From Mycobacterium paraseoulense (GTDB lineage: Bacteria > Actinomycetota > Actinomycetes > Mycobacteriales > Mycobacteriaceae), in assembly GCF_010731655.1 (NCBI RefSeq), contig NZ_AP022619.1, positions 5,518,001 to 5,582,000 on the forward strand: 64,000 bases of DNA, written 5' to 3'. Every line of letters begins with the position of its first letter. Within the stretch, counting starts at the first letter, position 1. Shown one piece after another: positions 8,837 through 17,528 of the stretch. A program made the position numbers and the translations under genes. Below the pieces are notes generated by a model. That model had not been told where the DNA came from, ran no database searches, and saw nothing but the letters and a program-made list of their open reading frames with translations.

Positions 8837-10246
8837 CTAGATGACGACGACGCCCTCGGCCACGCCGATGGCCCGCAGGTCGCGGTACCAGCGCTCGACC
8901 GGGTGTTCCTTGGTGAAGCCGTGGCCGCCGAGCAGCTGCACGCCGTCCAGGCCGATCTGCATGCCCTTGTCGGCGCCGAGCCGCTTGGCCAACGCCGCCT
9001 CGCGGACGAAGGGGAGGCCCTGCTCGGCGCGGGCCGCGCCGCGCCAGGTGATCAACCGCAGCCCGTCCAGCTCGATGGCGATGTTGGCGCACATGAACGC
9101 GACGGCCTGGCGATGCGCGATCGGCTCGCCGAAGGCTTCGCGCTCCTTGACGTAGGGCACGACGTAGTCGAGCACCGCGTGCGAGGTGCCCACCGCGAGC
9201 GCCGCCCACCCCAGCCGGGCCAGCGCGATCGCTTCGGAGTAGTCGTCATCGGTCGCCTCGTCCTCACCGAGCCGCGCGCTCAGCGGGACCGAAACCCCGG
9301 AGAGCTCCACGTGGCCCAGTGCCGCCGCGCGCAGGCCCATGCTCGGATCCGCTTTGACGGTAAGGCCTTTCGTCGACGACTCGACGATGAACAGGGCGGG
9401 CTTGCCGTCCAGCTGTGCGCCGACGACGAACAGTTCCGCATCGACCGCCGCCGGGACCAAAGACTTCACGCCCTCGAGGCGGTAGCCGCTCGGGGTGCGC
9501 ACCGCGGTGGTCGTCAGGCGGGTGGGGTCGAACAGCGGCCGCGGCTCGGCGATCGCGACGCAGGCCTGCGGCACGTTGTCGCCGGCGAACTCGTGCAGAT
9601 AGGTGGCCTGCTGGTCCGCGCTGCCCCAGTGGGTCAGCGCGGCGGCCACACCCCCGGGGGCCAGGATCGGCAGGGCCAGACCCATGTCGCCGTAGGCCAG
9701 CGCCTCGGCCACCAGCACGTTGGTCACGCTGGAGCGGTGCGCGGCGATGCCGTCGAAATCCTCGGGGATGTTGATCGCCGTGATGCCCAACTCGGCGGCC
9801 TTGGCGATCAGGTCGGGCGGGTAGGCCGCGGCCTCGTCGGCGTCGTGAGCCGCGGGCCGCAGCACCTCCTCGGCGAACTCGGTGAGCGTCTCGACGATCA
9901 TCTTCTGGTCGTCGTCGGGCGTCAGGTCGAAGTAGTCCTTGCCGCTCGACTTGAGCCGGGTCGGTCCGCCGCGCAGGTTCTGCAGTCGCTTGAACTGACG
10001 GGAGGCGGCGGCCGAGGTGGAGAAGATGGTCTTGGTGCCGTACTGCAGGCCGCGGTTGACCGGATCGCGCAGGTGGTAGCGGTCCAGGAACTCCTGGCCC
10101 ATGAGCGGGGTGAGCAGCGCGATGGCGATGTCGATGCCCGTGCGCTTGTGCGGTTGCAGGCCGATTCCGCTCTGCCGGTCTTTGCGTTTGCGGCGGGAGC
10201 GGGCGGCTTCTGAAGTCTTCGGTGAACCGGAACGAGTGTCGGTCAT
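8837..10246 (-). CDS. fadE24: Acyl-CoA dehydrogenase FadE24
   Basis: 469 residues from MTDTRSGSPKTSEAARSRRK at ATG 10246, which matches the usual FadE24 length; upstream in-frame sequence runs through an operator-like palindrome and is not coding. It has an N-terminal basic extension of about 100 residues before the dehydrogenase fold and retains EPRPLFDPTRLTTT and GVQLLGGHGFTKE segments. It is co-directional with fadE23 and follows hisN by 84 bp, where a perfect palindrome lies. Confidence 0.92.
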   Translation of the reverse strand: MTDTRSGSPKTSEAARSRRKRKDRQSGIGLQPHKRTGIDIAIALLTPLMGQEFLDRYHLRDPVNRGLQYGTKTIFSTSAAASRQFKRLQNLRGGPTRLKSSGKDYFDLTPDDDQKMIVETLTEFAEEVLRPAAHDADEAAAYPPDLIAKAAELGITAINIPEDFDGIAAHRSSVTNVLVAEALAYGDMGLALPILAPGGVAAALTHWGSADQQATYLHEFAGDNVPQACVAIAEPRPLFDPTRLTTTAVRTPSGYRLEGVKSLVPAAVDAELFVVGAQLDGKPALFIVESSTKGLTVKADPSMGLRAAALGHVELSGVSVPLSARLGEDEATDDDYSEAIALARLGWAALAVGTSHAVLDYVVPYVKEREAFGEPIAHRQAVAFMCANIAIELDGLRLITWRGAARAEQGLPFVREAALAKRLGADKGMQIGLDGVQLLGGHGFTKEHPVERWYRDLRAIGVAEGVVVI

Positions 10247-10285
10247 GTCGTCAGCCTGTAGTTGTCGGGGCGGTGCGGACAAGCC

Positions 10286-10307
10286 TATCTTACTCCGGAG
10301 TAAGATA
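10286..10307. promoter_or_regulatory. Perfect 22-bp palindrome upstream of fadE24
   Basis: Half-site TATCTTACTCC is followed immediately by its exact reverse complement, centred about 50 bp before the fadE24 ATG in the hisN-fadE24 gap. It contains the 14-mer TTACTCCGGAGTAA. This is the geometry of a TetR-family operator and probably controls fadE24-fadE23. It does not resemble the KstR or KstR2 consensus I know. Confidence 0.7.
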
Positions 10308-10330
10308 ACAGAGAACACTTGTTAACTAAT

Positions 10331-11110
10331 TCACAGCGCCAGTGAACGGAGCACGATTTCGTGCAGCCGCCCATTGGTCGCCACGGCGCTGCCGCGGTGC
10401 GGTCCGGCGCCGCCGTCCAGGCCGGTCAGGTTCCCGCCGGCCTCGCGCACCAGGATGTCGAGCGCCGCGAGATCCCATACCGACACCTCGGGCTCGGCGG
10501 CGATGTCGACGGCCCCTTCCGCCAGCAGGCAATAGGAGAGGAAGTCGCCGAAGGCGCGCACCCGCCACACGGCGTCGGTCAGCGCGATGAAGCGCTCTCG
10601 CAGTCCGCGCTGCGCCCAGCCGGACAGGCTCGAGAATGAGAGGCTGGCCGAATCCAGTTGCGCCACAGAAGAAACCGTCAGCCGGCGCGCCGGTGCGCCG
10701 TCGACCGTGACGAAGGCGCCCTCGCCGCGCGCGGCCCACCAGCGACGTTGCAGTGCGGGCGCGCTGACGACGCCGACCGTGGGGACACCGTCTTCGAGCA
10801 GTGCGATCAGACTGGCCCACACGGGCACGCCGCGCACGAAGTTCTTGGTGCCGTCGATGGGGTCGATGATCCATTGGCGTCCGGTGAACGTGGTGGTTCC
10901 GCCGAACTCCTCGCCGACGATGCTGTCGAGCGGACGTTCGCGTCCCAGCGTCTCCCGTAGTTCCGTCTCCACCGCGCGGTCGGCGTCGGTGACCGGGGTC
11001 AGGTCGGGTTTGGTGTCAACGCGCAGGTCCAGCGCGCCGAACCGGGCCGAGGTCAGCGCGTCCGCGCGGTCGGCCAGCGTCTGCGCCAGCGTCAGATCGT
11101 CCCGACTCAT
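10331..11110 (-). CDS. hisN: Histidinol-phosphatase, inositol-monophosphatase family
   Basis: 259 residues. Mg-binding motifs of the IMPase superfamily are present: GEEFGG near residue 67, [13 protein letters not shown] near 81-93, and [15 protein letters not shown] near 211. Actinobacterial members in this location (Rv3137-like) dephosphorylate histidinol phosphate, the penultimate part of histidine synthesis. It is encoded apart from other his genes, as is usual in mycobacteria. The 33-bp divergent gap to the next gene leaves little room for a leader. Confidence 0.88.
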   Translation of the reverse strand: MSRDDLTLAQTLADRADALTSARFGALDLRVDTKPDLTPVTDADRAVETELRETLGRERPLDSIVGEEFGGTTTFTGRQWIIDPIDGTKNFVRGVPVWASLIALLEDGVPTVGVVSAPALQRRWWAARGEGAFVTVDGAPARRLTVSSVAQLDSASLSFSSLSGWAQRGLRERFIALTDAVWRVRAFGDFLSYCLLAEGAVDIAAEPEVSVWDLAALDILVREAGGNLTGLDGGAGPHRGSAVATNGRLHEIVLRSLAL

Positions 11111-11143
11111 GACGCAGTCCTACCACGGCTCTACCATGGCGGC

Positions 11144-11473
11144 GTGTGGGAATTCGGTGTGCTGATCCTTCTGGTGGCCGTTTTGGCCGTCGCCCTCGCC
11201 CAGCGGTTCCGTCCGCGTGGCCCCCGCGGCGAGCTGCTGAACGGCACGCTGCTGGTGACCGGGGTGAGCCCACGACCGGACGCCACCGGTGAACAGTTCG
11301 TCACCATCGCCGGCGTGATCAACGGGCCCACCGTCAGCGAGCACGCCGTGTATCAGCGCATGGCGGTCGACGTCGAGCACTGGCCGACCATGGGCCAGTT
11401 GTTTCCCGTGGTGTATTCGCCGAAGAATCCGGACAACTGGAGGTTGGCCCCGCCCGAGCCGCCCCCGGTGTAG
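11144..11473 (+). CDS. Small membrane-anchored protein of unknown function
   Basis: 109 residues from GTG 11144. An N-terminal hydrophobic helix (about residues 3-20, FGVLILLVAVLAVALAQ) is followed by a soluble domain with ISG/GTV-like beta segments and a Pro-rich end (APPEPPPV). An upstream ATG at 11136 is out of frame. I do not recognise the family. It is divergent from hisN and not obviously part of the NO-related operon on the other strand. Confidence 0.6.
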   Translation: MWEFGVLILLVAVLAVALAQRFRPRGPRGELLNGTLLVTGVSPRPDATGEQFVTIAGVINGPTVSEHAVYQRMAVDVEHWPTMGQLFPVVYSPKNPDNWRLAPPEPPPV

Positions 11474-11504
11474 CGGCAGTCAGCCGGCGGCGGGGCGGCG
11501 GAAT

Positions 11505-12302
11505 TCATCGCCGATTGTTGACGTTATCGACGACGCCCTGTAGTGCCTCCGGATGCCGCAGGAACGGTGTGATGATGTCCACGGGCAACGGGAAGACGAC
11601 GGTCGAATTCTGGTCCGCCCCCAATTCCAACAGCGTTTGCAGATAACGCAATTGCAGCGAGGCAGGGCTCTTGGAAAGGGTCTCCGCCGCTTGGCGCAGT
11701 TCCTCGGAGGCCTGCAATTCGCCGCGGGCGTTGATGACCTTCGCCCGGCGTTCGCGCTCGGCTTCGGCTTCGCGGGCCATCGCCCGCTGCATCGACTCGG
11801 GGATCTCGACGTCTTTGATCTCCACGACGCGGACCTGCACGCCCCACGGTTCGGTCTGCTTTTCGATGATGGTGCGCAGATCGCTGTTGAGGTCCTCGCG
11901 GTGGGCCAAAAGCGTGTCCAGGTCGGCCCGGCCCAGCAGCGAACGCAGCGTCGTCTGGGCGATCTGTGAGGTGGCTAACGCGTAATTCTCCACCGCCAGA
12001 ATCGCTTTCAGCGGTTCCATCACCTGGAACATCACCACGGCGTTGACCCTGGCGGGCACGTTGTCGCGGGTGATCACCTCCTGCGGCGGAATGGTCAGCG
12101 TCACCAGCCGCTGGTCGACGCGGATCATCTTGTCCAAGAAGGGGATCAGTAGCCGAAGCCCGGGACCGTACAGCGGGCGGACATGCCCCATCCGGAAGAC
12201 GACTCCGCGTTCGTACTCGCGCAGCACAGCCAGCGACCACGTCGCGAGCACGGCAAGCCCCACGATCGCGGCGGCGACGACGACGATCACGACGGCAATC
12301 AT
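11505..12302 (-). CDS. SPFH/band 7 (stomatin-like) membrane protein
   Basis: 265 residues from MIAVVIVVVAAAIVGLAV; the single N-terminal membrane helix is followed by the band 7 domain (YERGVVFRMGHVRPL, PQEVITRDNVPARVNAVVMF, PWGVQVRVVEIKDVEIPESM) and a charged helical tail. Stomatin-like proteins form membrane microdomain scaffolds. The start overlaps the preceding membrane-protein stop by ATGA, and that gene follows the NO reductase by two bases, so this is the third gene of a norB operon. A role in stabilising the reductase complex is inference. Confidence 0.9.
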   Translation of the reverse strand: MIAVVIVVVAAAIVGLAVLATWSLAVLREYERGVVFRMGHVRPLYGPGLRLLIPFLDKMIRVDQRLVTLTIPPQEVITRDNVPARVNAVVMFQVMEPLKAILAVENYALATSQIAQTTLRSLLGRADLDTLLAHREDLNSDLRTIIEKQTEPWGVQVRVVEIKDVEIPESMQRAMAREAEAERERRAKVINARGELQASEELRQAAETLSKSPASLQLRYLQTLLELGADQNSTVVFPLPVDIITPFLRHPEALQGVVDNVNNRR

Positions 12303-12925
12303 GTCGGGTTGCCCTCCTTGCTTTCCCAGCTGCCCCAACGAGTGGAATACCTGTCTATCGCCGCGGCGGCCCGGTCCTCGAGCGCGGTGCGGTGGGGAAG
12401 GTGCTCGGGCGCGTTGGACGGGGTGTTCCACAGGTGACGGAGCAGCGGCAGGCCCAGCAGCGCGACGACTCCGATGGTTCCCGTCAAGACCAGCACGTCA
12501 GCGCCCGAGTGGTTGGCGGCCAACGTCGCCAGGGGCAGCACGATTCCGAAGCCCGCCACGCAGCAGGCGATCCCGCGGTGGAACCGCCCCGCGTCCGAAT
12601 GCGGCCACGGGTCCACCTCACGGCTGATCTCCCGGCCGTGGTCGGATGTCGTGCAGCTGGATTTGATGGGACAACTGTTGCACACGACCGGTAGGGCGCG
12701 GTATCGCATGACCCGGTGACCCGGATCGAACGAAGTGGGCCACAGCCAGTGGTCGCGCGGACACACCCAGGCGTCGTGGTCCGGCCGGTAGGTGAATTGC
12801 CCCGTGCGCCAGCGCGCGGCGCGCGCCGACGCCCGTCGCGCCATCGAGTCGAAACTCCAGCCGATGGCGAGCAGCGCAAGGGAGTACCCGGCGATCAGCC
12901 ATACGGTGGCGGCCGGTTGAGTCAC
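12299..12925 (-). CDS. Membrane protein with an embedded transposase-type Cys motif
   Basis: 208 residues from GTG 12925, two bases after the NO-reductase stop. One helix lies near residues 7-25 and two more near 125-170. Between them sits a cytosolic block (YRPDHDAWVCPRDHW, YRALPVVCNSCPIKSSCTTS, HGREISRE) with the C-x-x-C-P-x-K-x-x-C-T spacing of the Cys-rich region found near the C-terminus of IS1182-like transposases. No transposase catalytic domain is present. The operon context suggests an accessory role for NO reductase, possibly metal or redox sensing; function is unknown. Confidence 0.75.
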   Translation of the reverse strand: MTQPAATVWLIAGYSLALLAIGWSFDSMARRASARAARWRTGQFTYRPDHDAWVCPRDHWLWPTSFDPGHRVMRYRALPVVCNSCPIKSSCTTSDHGREISREVDPWPHSDAGRFHRGIACCVAGFGIVLPLATLAANHSGADVLVLTGTIGVVALLGLPLLRHLWNTPSNAPEHLPHRTALEDRAAAAIDRYSTRWGSWESKEGNPT

Positions 12926-12927
12926 GG

Positions 12928-15252
12928 TCAGTCCTTCGCCGACACCGCGGCGCCGGTCTCCGGCTCGGTGGGGGCCTCGGCGTAGAGCGGGTGTTCGGGC
13001 AACTCCTGAACCGTTGTGCCCGTGCGGAAATGCCGCAACGCGGTCCAGGCGATCCAGACGAACGGCAGCACGCCGCCGACGATCAGGATGACGTCGCCGG
13101 GCAGCCGGAGCCATTCCAGGACGGCATTGCCGGGCCTGGTGATGTAGCCCAGCGAACGTGCCTCGAAGTAGCCGTCGTTGACCGAGTGGTAGAGCTGGAG
13201 CACGCCCAGCGGTAAGAGGGTGACGAACACCATCCACGCCAGACCGATGTTCATGCACCAGAACGAGGTTCGTGCCAACTTCTCCGGCCACTTGTCCGCG
13301 GGGATCACGTAGCGGAAGGCGAACATGGCCAAGCCGACGGCGAGCATGCCGTAGACCCCCATCATCGCGCCGTGCGCGTGATTGGCGGTCAGTGCGGTGC
13401 CGATCTGGTAGTAGGACACGATCGGCAGGTTGATCAGGAAGCCAAAGATGCCGGCCCCCAAGAAGTTCCAGAATCCGACCGCGACCAGGAACATGACCGC
13501 CCACCGGTGCGGGAAGGGGTTGGTGTCGCCGGACTGTTGCCGCGAACCGAGCTGCAGGAACGCCCACGCCTCGACGGTGAGGAAGGTCAGCGGAATGACC
13601 TCGGCCGCCGAGAAGAAGGCGCCCAGCGCCATGTGTTCCACCGGGGTGCCCGAGAAGTACAGGTGGTGCATCGTCCCGATGACACCGCCGGCGGAGTACA
13701 GGATGACGTCAAGGAAGATCACGCCGAGCGCGATCCGTTCGCGCACCACGCCCAGCAGCACGAACATGTAGGCGACCATCACGGTGGTGAACAGCTCGAG
13801 GAAGTCCTCGACCCACAGGTGCACCACCCAGAACCGCCAGAATTCGGCGACGGTGTAATGCGTGCCGCTGCTGGCCAACAGCCCGACGGTGTAGAACGCC
13901 GGGATCGCCAGTCCGGAGAAGAAGAACAACCACGGCATGTTCATCTTCGACTCGGCCTTGAGCCGGGCGCGCATGCCCCGGAAGATGATCGCAATCCAGA
14001 CGAACATGCCGACGATCAGCAGGATCTGAAACAGCCGCGGCAGGTCGAGATACTCCCACTGCTGGGACAGCAGCCCATGCGGGATCACTCCGTAGATGGA
14101 TAGCGCCTCGCAGATCAGCGAGCCGAACACCACCACCGCGACCGCGCCCAGCAACACGTAGGCCAGCAAGCCCTGACGGCGCGGCTCGCGGCGGGAGATG
14201 AACGGCACCAAAAAGATCCCACCGGCCAGGAAGGCCGCCGCGGTCCAGAACAGCGAGAGTTGCACATGCCAGGTGCGGGCCAGATTGTACGGCAGGACGC
14301 GGGCCAAATCCAGCCCGAAGAAGTTCGACAAGTCGGCCCGGTAATGCTCGGCCGCCGCCCCCAGCAGCGTCTGCGCCAGGAACAGCACCGAAACGATCGC
14401 GAAGAACCAGATCGTGGCCCGTTGGGCCGGCGTCAGGCTCACCTCGCCCGGTTGGCGGAACGACAGTGTGGACGACTCGGCGCCGTGCCAGCCGACCTTC
14501 TGGCTCCACCGCCCGTAGACCGCGAACATGATGCCGATGCCACCGAGCAACGCGATCAGTGACAGCGCCGACCACACGATCACCGGAGCGGTCGGGCCGT
14601 TGTCGACCCGCGGCTCGGCCGGCCAGTTGTTCGTGTAGCTGTATTTGTGGCCGGGGCGTTCGGCCGCACCGGCCCAAGCGGTCCACGCGAAGAACGCGGT
14701 CAGGTCGTGGATTTGTGCCTTGTCGGTGATCATGTGGGGCAGCAGCCCGTATTTGGTCGAGTTCTCACCGAAGTAGGCGGCGTAGTGGCTCTGGATGTGG
14801 TCGAAGGCCGCGGCTTGGCGGTCGGTGAACACCAACGTCTTGGTGCCGGGGTTGTACCGGTTGGTGCGGAACTCGGTGACCACTCGCTCACGCGGATCGG
14901 CCACCCCCTGAGCCCTCAGCTGATCGGCGTCGTCTTGGGTGGCCATCCGCAGGTATTCGGCGGTGTAGTCCGGCCCCAGGTATGCGCCATGCCCCAGCAC
15001 CGAGCCGTATTCCATGAGGCCCCGGGCCTGGTAGAGCTCCTGCCCCCGGGTGATGTCATCGCCGGTGAAAAGCAGCTGACCGGATTCGTTGACGACCTTG
15101 TCCGGCATCGGCATCGATGCCGAGTAGGTGCGGTAGGCCAGGATGCCCATGACCAGAAAGCCGAAGATCATGACCAGGGCGACGCCCTGGATCCAGCCTT
15201 TGCCCACCAGGGGCTCCGAGGAAGTCGGTTGAGCGGTCTGTCGAGCGGCCAT
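12928..15252 (-). CDS. norB: Quinol-dependent nitric oxide reductase (single-subunit qNOR)
   Basis: 774-residue heme-copper-oxidase-superfamily membrane protein from MAARQTAQPTSSEPLVG. An N-terminal helix and a long periplasmic domain (to about residue 220) mark the quinol type; the 12-helix core carries candidate heme/FeB histidines in WVVHLWVEDFLELF, GTMHHLYFSG and NHAHGAMMGVYG. It reduces NO to N2O with electrons from menaquinol in the plasma membrane. M. tuberculosis lacks an obvious counterpart as far as I know. It heads an operon with a Cys-motif membrane protein and an SPFH protein. Confidence 0.93.
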   Translation of the reverse strand: MAARQTAQPTSSEPLVGKGWIQGVALVMIFGFLVMGILAYRTYSASMPMPDKVVNESGQLLFTGDDITRGQELYQARGLMEYGSVLGHGAYLGPDYTAEYLRMATQDDADQLRAQGVADPRERVVTEFRTNRYNPGTKTLVFTDRQAAAFDHIQSHYAAYFGENSTKYGLLPHMITDKAQIHDLTAFFAWTAWAGAAERPGHKYSYTNNWPAEPRVDNGPTAPVIVWSALSLIALLGGIGIMFAVYGRWSQKVGWHGAESSTLSFRQPGEVSLTPAQRATIWFFAIVSVLFLAQTLLGAAAEHYRADLSNFFGLDLARVLPYNLARTWHVQLSLFWTAAAFLAGGIFLVPFISRREPRRQGLLAYVLLGAVAVVVFGSLICEALSIYGVIPHGLLSQQWEYLDLPRLFQILLIVGMFVWIAIIFRGMRARLKAESKMNMPWLFFFSGLAIPAFYTVGLLASSGTHYTVAEFWRFWVVHLWVEDFLELFTTVMVAYMFVLLGVVRERIALGVIFLDVILYSAGGVIGTMHHLYFSGTPVEHMALGAFFSAAEVIPLTFLTVEAWAFLQLGSRQQSGDTNPFPHRWAVMFLVAVGFWNFLGAGIFGFLINLPIVSYYQIGTALTANHAHGAMMGVYGMLAVGLAMFAFRYVIPADKWPEKLARTSFWCMNIGLAWMVFVTLLPLGVLQLYHSVNDGYFEARSLGYITRPGNAVLEWLRLPGDVILIVGGVLPFVWIAWTALRHFRTGTTVQELPEHPLYAEAPTEPETGAAVSAKD

Positions 15253-15488
15253 ACGCGAGTCTCCGGTCTCCGGTGATGGGTGGTCGTGCCCCGCTGTCCA
15301 TCTGCGCAAACAGCTTGTATTCCGTTGTGGTCGGGTGCGAACGGCAACCTCCGCCGCCGCGCGTCCCCTGGTGGCCAATGGCATCTGTTTCGGGACCAAT
15401 GCCCCTGGGAGAGGGTCGTTTCCCCGCCATAACCTCATGGCTCAGCCAGATGAAATTTCCCGCGTACAGCTCAGCAGAGGAGGCCGCG
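15253..15488. other. norB / globin divergent regulatory region
   Basis: 236 bp without a gene between norB (minus) and the truncated Usp ORF (plus). It holds a DosR-like box at 15389-15408 and a strong ribosome-binding sequence AGAGGAGG at 15477-15484. No other gene or hairpin is evident. Confidence 0.6.
15389..15408. promoter_or_regulatory. DosR-like box
   Basis: TTCGGGACCAATGCCCCTGG agrees with the DosR (DevR) consensus TTSGGGACTWWAGTCCCSAA at most positions, including the GGGAC and CCC arms. It lies about 137 bp above the norB start and 81 bp above the Usp-remnant start. DosR responds to hypoxia and NO, which fits both flanking genes. Binding is not shown by sequence alone. Confidence 0.5.
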
Positions 15489-15578
15489 ATGAGCAATAGC
15501 CTTCCGGCTCCGGCGGTGGTCGTGGGTGTGGACGGGTCGACGGCGGCCGAGCAAGCTAACGACCAACCCGGGATGTGA
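15489..15578 (+). pseudogene. Truncated universal stress protein, now a 29-codon leader ORF
   Basis: ATG 15489 has a textbook Shine-Dalgarno (AGAGGAGG, 4-base spacer). It encodes MSNSLPAPAVVVGVDGSTAA, the start of a Usp domain with its VVVGVDGS first strand, then runs into unrelated residues and stops at 15578. The rest of the Usp is absent; the globin gene begins two bases later. It probably arose by deletion that fused a Usp promoter and start to the globin gene. It may act as a translational leader. Confidence 0.7.
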
Positions 15579-15580
15579 CG

Positions 15581-15997
15581 ATGGCTGAAGCGAGCACCGA
15601 TCTGATCGACCGCGCCGACGTGGAGGCGCTCCTGCGCCGCTTCTACGGACGGGCGCTGGCCGACGAGGTGCTGGCCGCGCCGTTCTCCGAGCTGCTGGCC
15701 GTCGGTCTGGACTCACACATTCCGACGATGTGCGACTTCTGGGAGACGGTGCTGTTTCGCGCCGGACGGTACCGCGGTAGCGCGCTGCAGGCGCACCGCG
15801 ACATCCACCGGCGGACACCCCTGTCCAACCGGCACTTTCTGCGCTGGCTCACCATCTGGCACGACACCGTCGACGAAATGTATTGCGGGGCAGCGGCTGA
15901 ACGGGCAAAGATTCAGGCCGCCAGGATCGCGTGGGCCATGCACCGCCGGCTGACCGGACTCGATGCGCCCGAGCTGCTCGCCACCGTCGCCTCGTGA
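15581..15997 (+). CDS. Group III truncated hemoglobin
   Basis: 138 residues from ATG 15581 (a GTG at 15575 is possible). The family pattern is visible: VEALLRRFYGRALAD at the start, HIPTMCDFWETVLFRAGRYRG in the middle, and the proximal-His region LSNRHFLRWLTIWHDTVD near residue 87. Group III globins are less studied than GlbN and GlbO; proposed roles include NO or peroxide chemistry. It is translationally coupled to the Usp remnant, diverges from the NO reductase and converges exactly with fprA with no intergenic base. Confidence 0.85.
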   Translation: MAEASTDLIDRADVEALLRRFYGRALADEVLAAPFSELLAVGLDSHIPTMCDFWETVLFRAGRYRGSALQAHRDIHRRTPLSNRHFLRWLTIWHDTVDEMYCGAAAERAKIQAARIAWAMHRRLTGLDAPELLATVAS

Positions 15998-17365
15998 TCA
16001 GCCGTGGCTGATCCGCAGCAGCTCGTTCAGGTTGGGCAGCTTGACGCGGGGGCGCCCGTGCGGCTCGCCGGCGGCACGCTCGTGACGGTCGATGATTTCC
16101 CAGTGTGCGGAGGTGACCAGCTTCGGCTGGCGTGAGGCGAGCCAGTCGGCCAGCTTGCCGGCGTGGTCGTCGGGGAACTCGGCCAGGCCACCGTCTTTGG
16201 CGCTGTGCAGATCTGCCAGCAGGGTGTCGACGGTCTCCTGCGAGTCCTTCTTATTGGTACCGATGACACCGGTCGGTCCGCGCTTGATCCAGCCGACGAC
16301 GTATTCGTTGCGGCTGCCCTCGATCCGGCCGGCGGTGTTGGGGATCGTGGCGGACTTGTCGTCGAACGGCAGGCCCGGGGTGGGCACGCCGCGGTAGCCG
16401 ACCGACCGCACCACCAGCTGAACGGGCAGCTCCTCGCGCTCGCCGGTGTCCTTGGCGGACACCCGCCCGTTCTCGTCGGTCACCAGCTCGTTGCGGCCCA
16501 GCACGATCCGCTCCACCTTGCCCTCGCCCTTGATCTCGATCGGCGAAGTCATGAACCGGAACACGATCCGACGATGGCCCGGCCGCGGCGTGCGCGCGGC
16601 GTAATCGCGCAATACCTTGAGGTTCAGCTTCGTCGTCTTGTCCGCGGCGGCCGCGTCCTCGTCGGTGACGCCCTCCAGCTGGGCGGGGTCGACGATCACG
16701 TCAACCCCTTCGAGGTCTCCCAGCTCACGCAGCTCGAGGGTGGTGAACGCGGTCTGCAGGGGCCCACGCCGGCCGAGGATCACCACCTCCTCGACGCCGC
16801 ACGGTCGCAGCGACTCGAGCGCGTGATCGGCGATGTCGGTGACCCCCAGCACGTCAGGATCGGTGACCAGGATGCGCGCCACGTCGAGCGCCACGTTGCC
16901 GTTGCCGACGACCACCGCGCGGGCACCCGAGAGGTCGGGAGTGGCCTGCTCGAAATTGGGGTGCGCGTTGTACCAGCCGACGAAGTCGACGGCCGCGACG
17001 CTGCCCGGCAGGTCCTCCCCGGGGATGTTGAGCGCGCGGTCGGACTGTGCCCCGACGGCGTAGACGACGGCGTCGTAGCGCTCGGCCAGCTCGCTGGAAT
17101 GCACGTGCTCACCAACGACCACGTTGCCGAAGAAGCGGAAGCGCGGGTCCTCGGCGGTCTTTTCGAACTGCTTGCTGATCGACTTGATCTTCGGGTGGTC
17201 GGGCGCGACGCCGGAACGCACCAGCCCCCACGGCGTGGGCAGCATCTCCAGCATGTCGACCGCGACATCGATGTCCTCGGCCGTGTCGGCCGCCTTGAGC
17301 AGCGACGACGCGGCGAAGAACCCCGACGGTCCGGAGCCGACGATGGCAACGTGGTATGGGCGCAT
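15998..17365 (-). CDS. fprA: Ferredoxin/NADP+ reductase FprA
   Basis: 455 residues, the length of mycobacterial FprA, an adrenodoxin-reductase-like flavoprotein. The FAD site IVGSGPSGFFAA is at 9-20 and the NADPH site VVGNGNVALDVARIL near 152-166, with KKDSQETVDTLLADL toward the end. It transfers electrons from NADPH to ferredoxins, so it is a possible donor for the island ferredoxin and P450. Synteny with prfB in divergent orientation matches Rv3106-Rv3105c. Confidence 0.95.
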   Translation of the reverse strand: MRPYHVAIVGSGPSGFFAASSLLKAADTAEDIDVAVDMLEMLPTPWGLVRSGVAPDHPKIKSISKQFEKTAEDPRFRFFGNVVVGEHVHSSELAERYDAVVYAVGAQSDRALNIPGEDLPGSVAAVDFVGWYNAHPNFEQATPDLSGARAVVVGNGNVALDVARILVTDPDVLGVTDIADHALESLRPCGVEEVVILGRRGPLQTAFTTLELRELGDLEGVDVIVDPAQLEGVTDEDAAAADKTTKLNLKVLRDYAARTPRPGHRRIVFRFMTSPIEIKGEGKVERIVLGRNELVTDENGRVSAKDTGEREELPVQLVVRSVGYRGVPTPGLPFDDKSATIPNTAGRIEGSRNEYVVGWIKRGPTGVIGTNKKDSQETVDTLLADLHSAKDGGLAEFPDDHAGKLADWLASRQPKLVTSAHWEIIDRHERAAGEPHGRPRVKLPNLNELLRISHG

Positions 17366-17528
17366 ACTCGACCTTCTATTCGTGCCCGGTCAGCGCGCAG
17401 GGGGCTGTCGGCGCGCAGCGCGGGGCGCACATGATCGTGACTCGATGCTAAACGCATGACCGCTGGTCGTGGCCTGAGCACTCGCCGGGAGCCGGGGCGC
17501 TTGGGAGGTCCCGGTAACGTGGTCGGCT

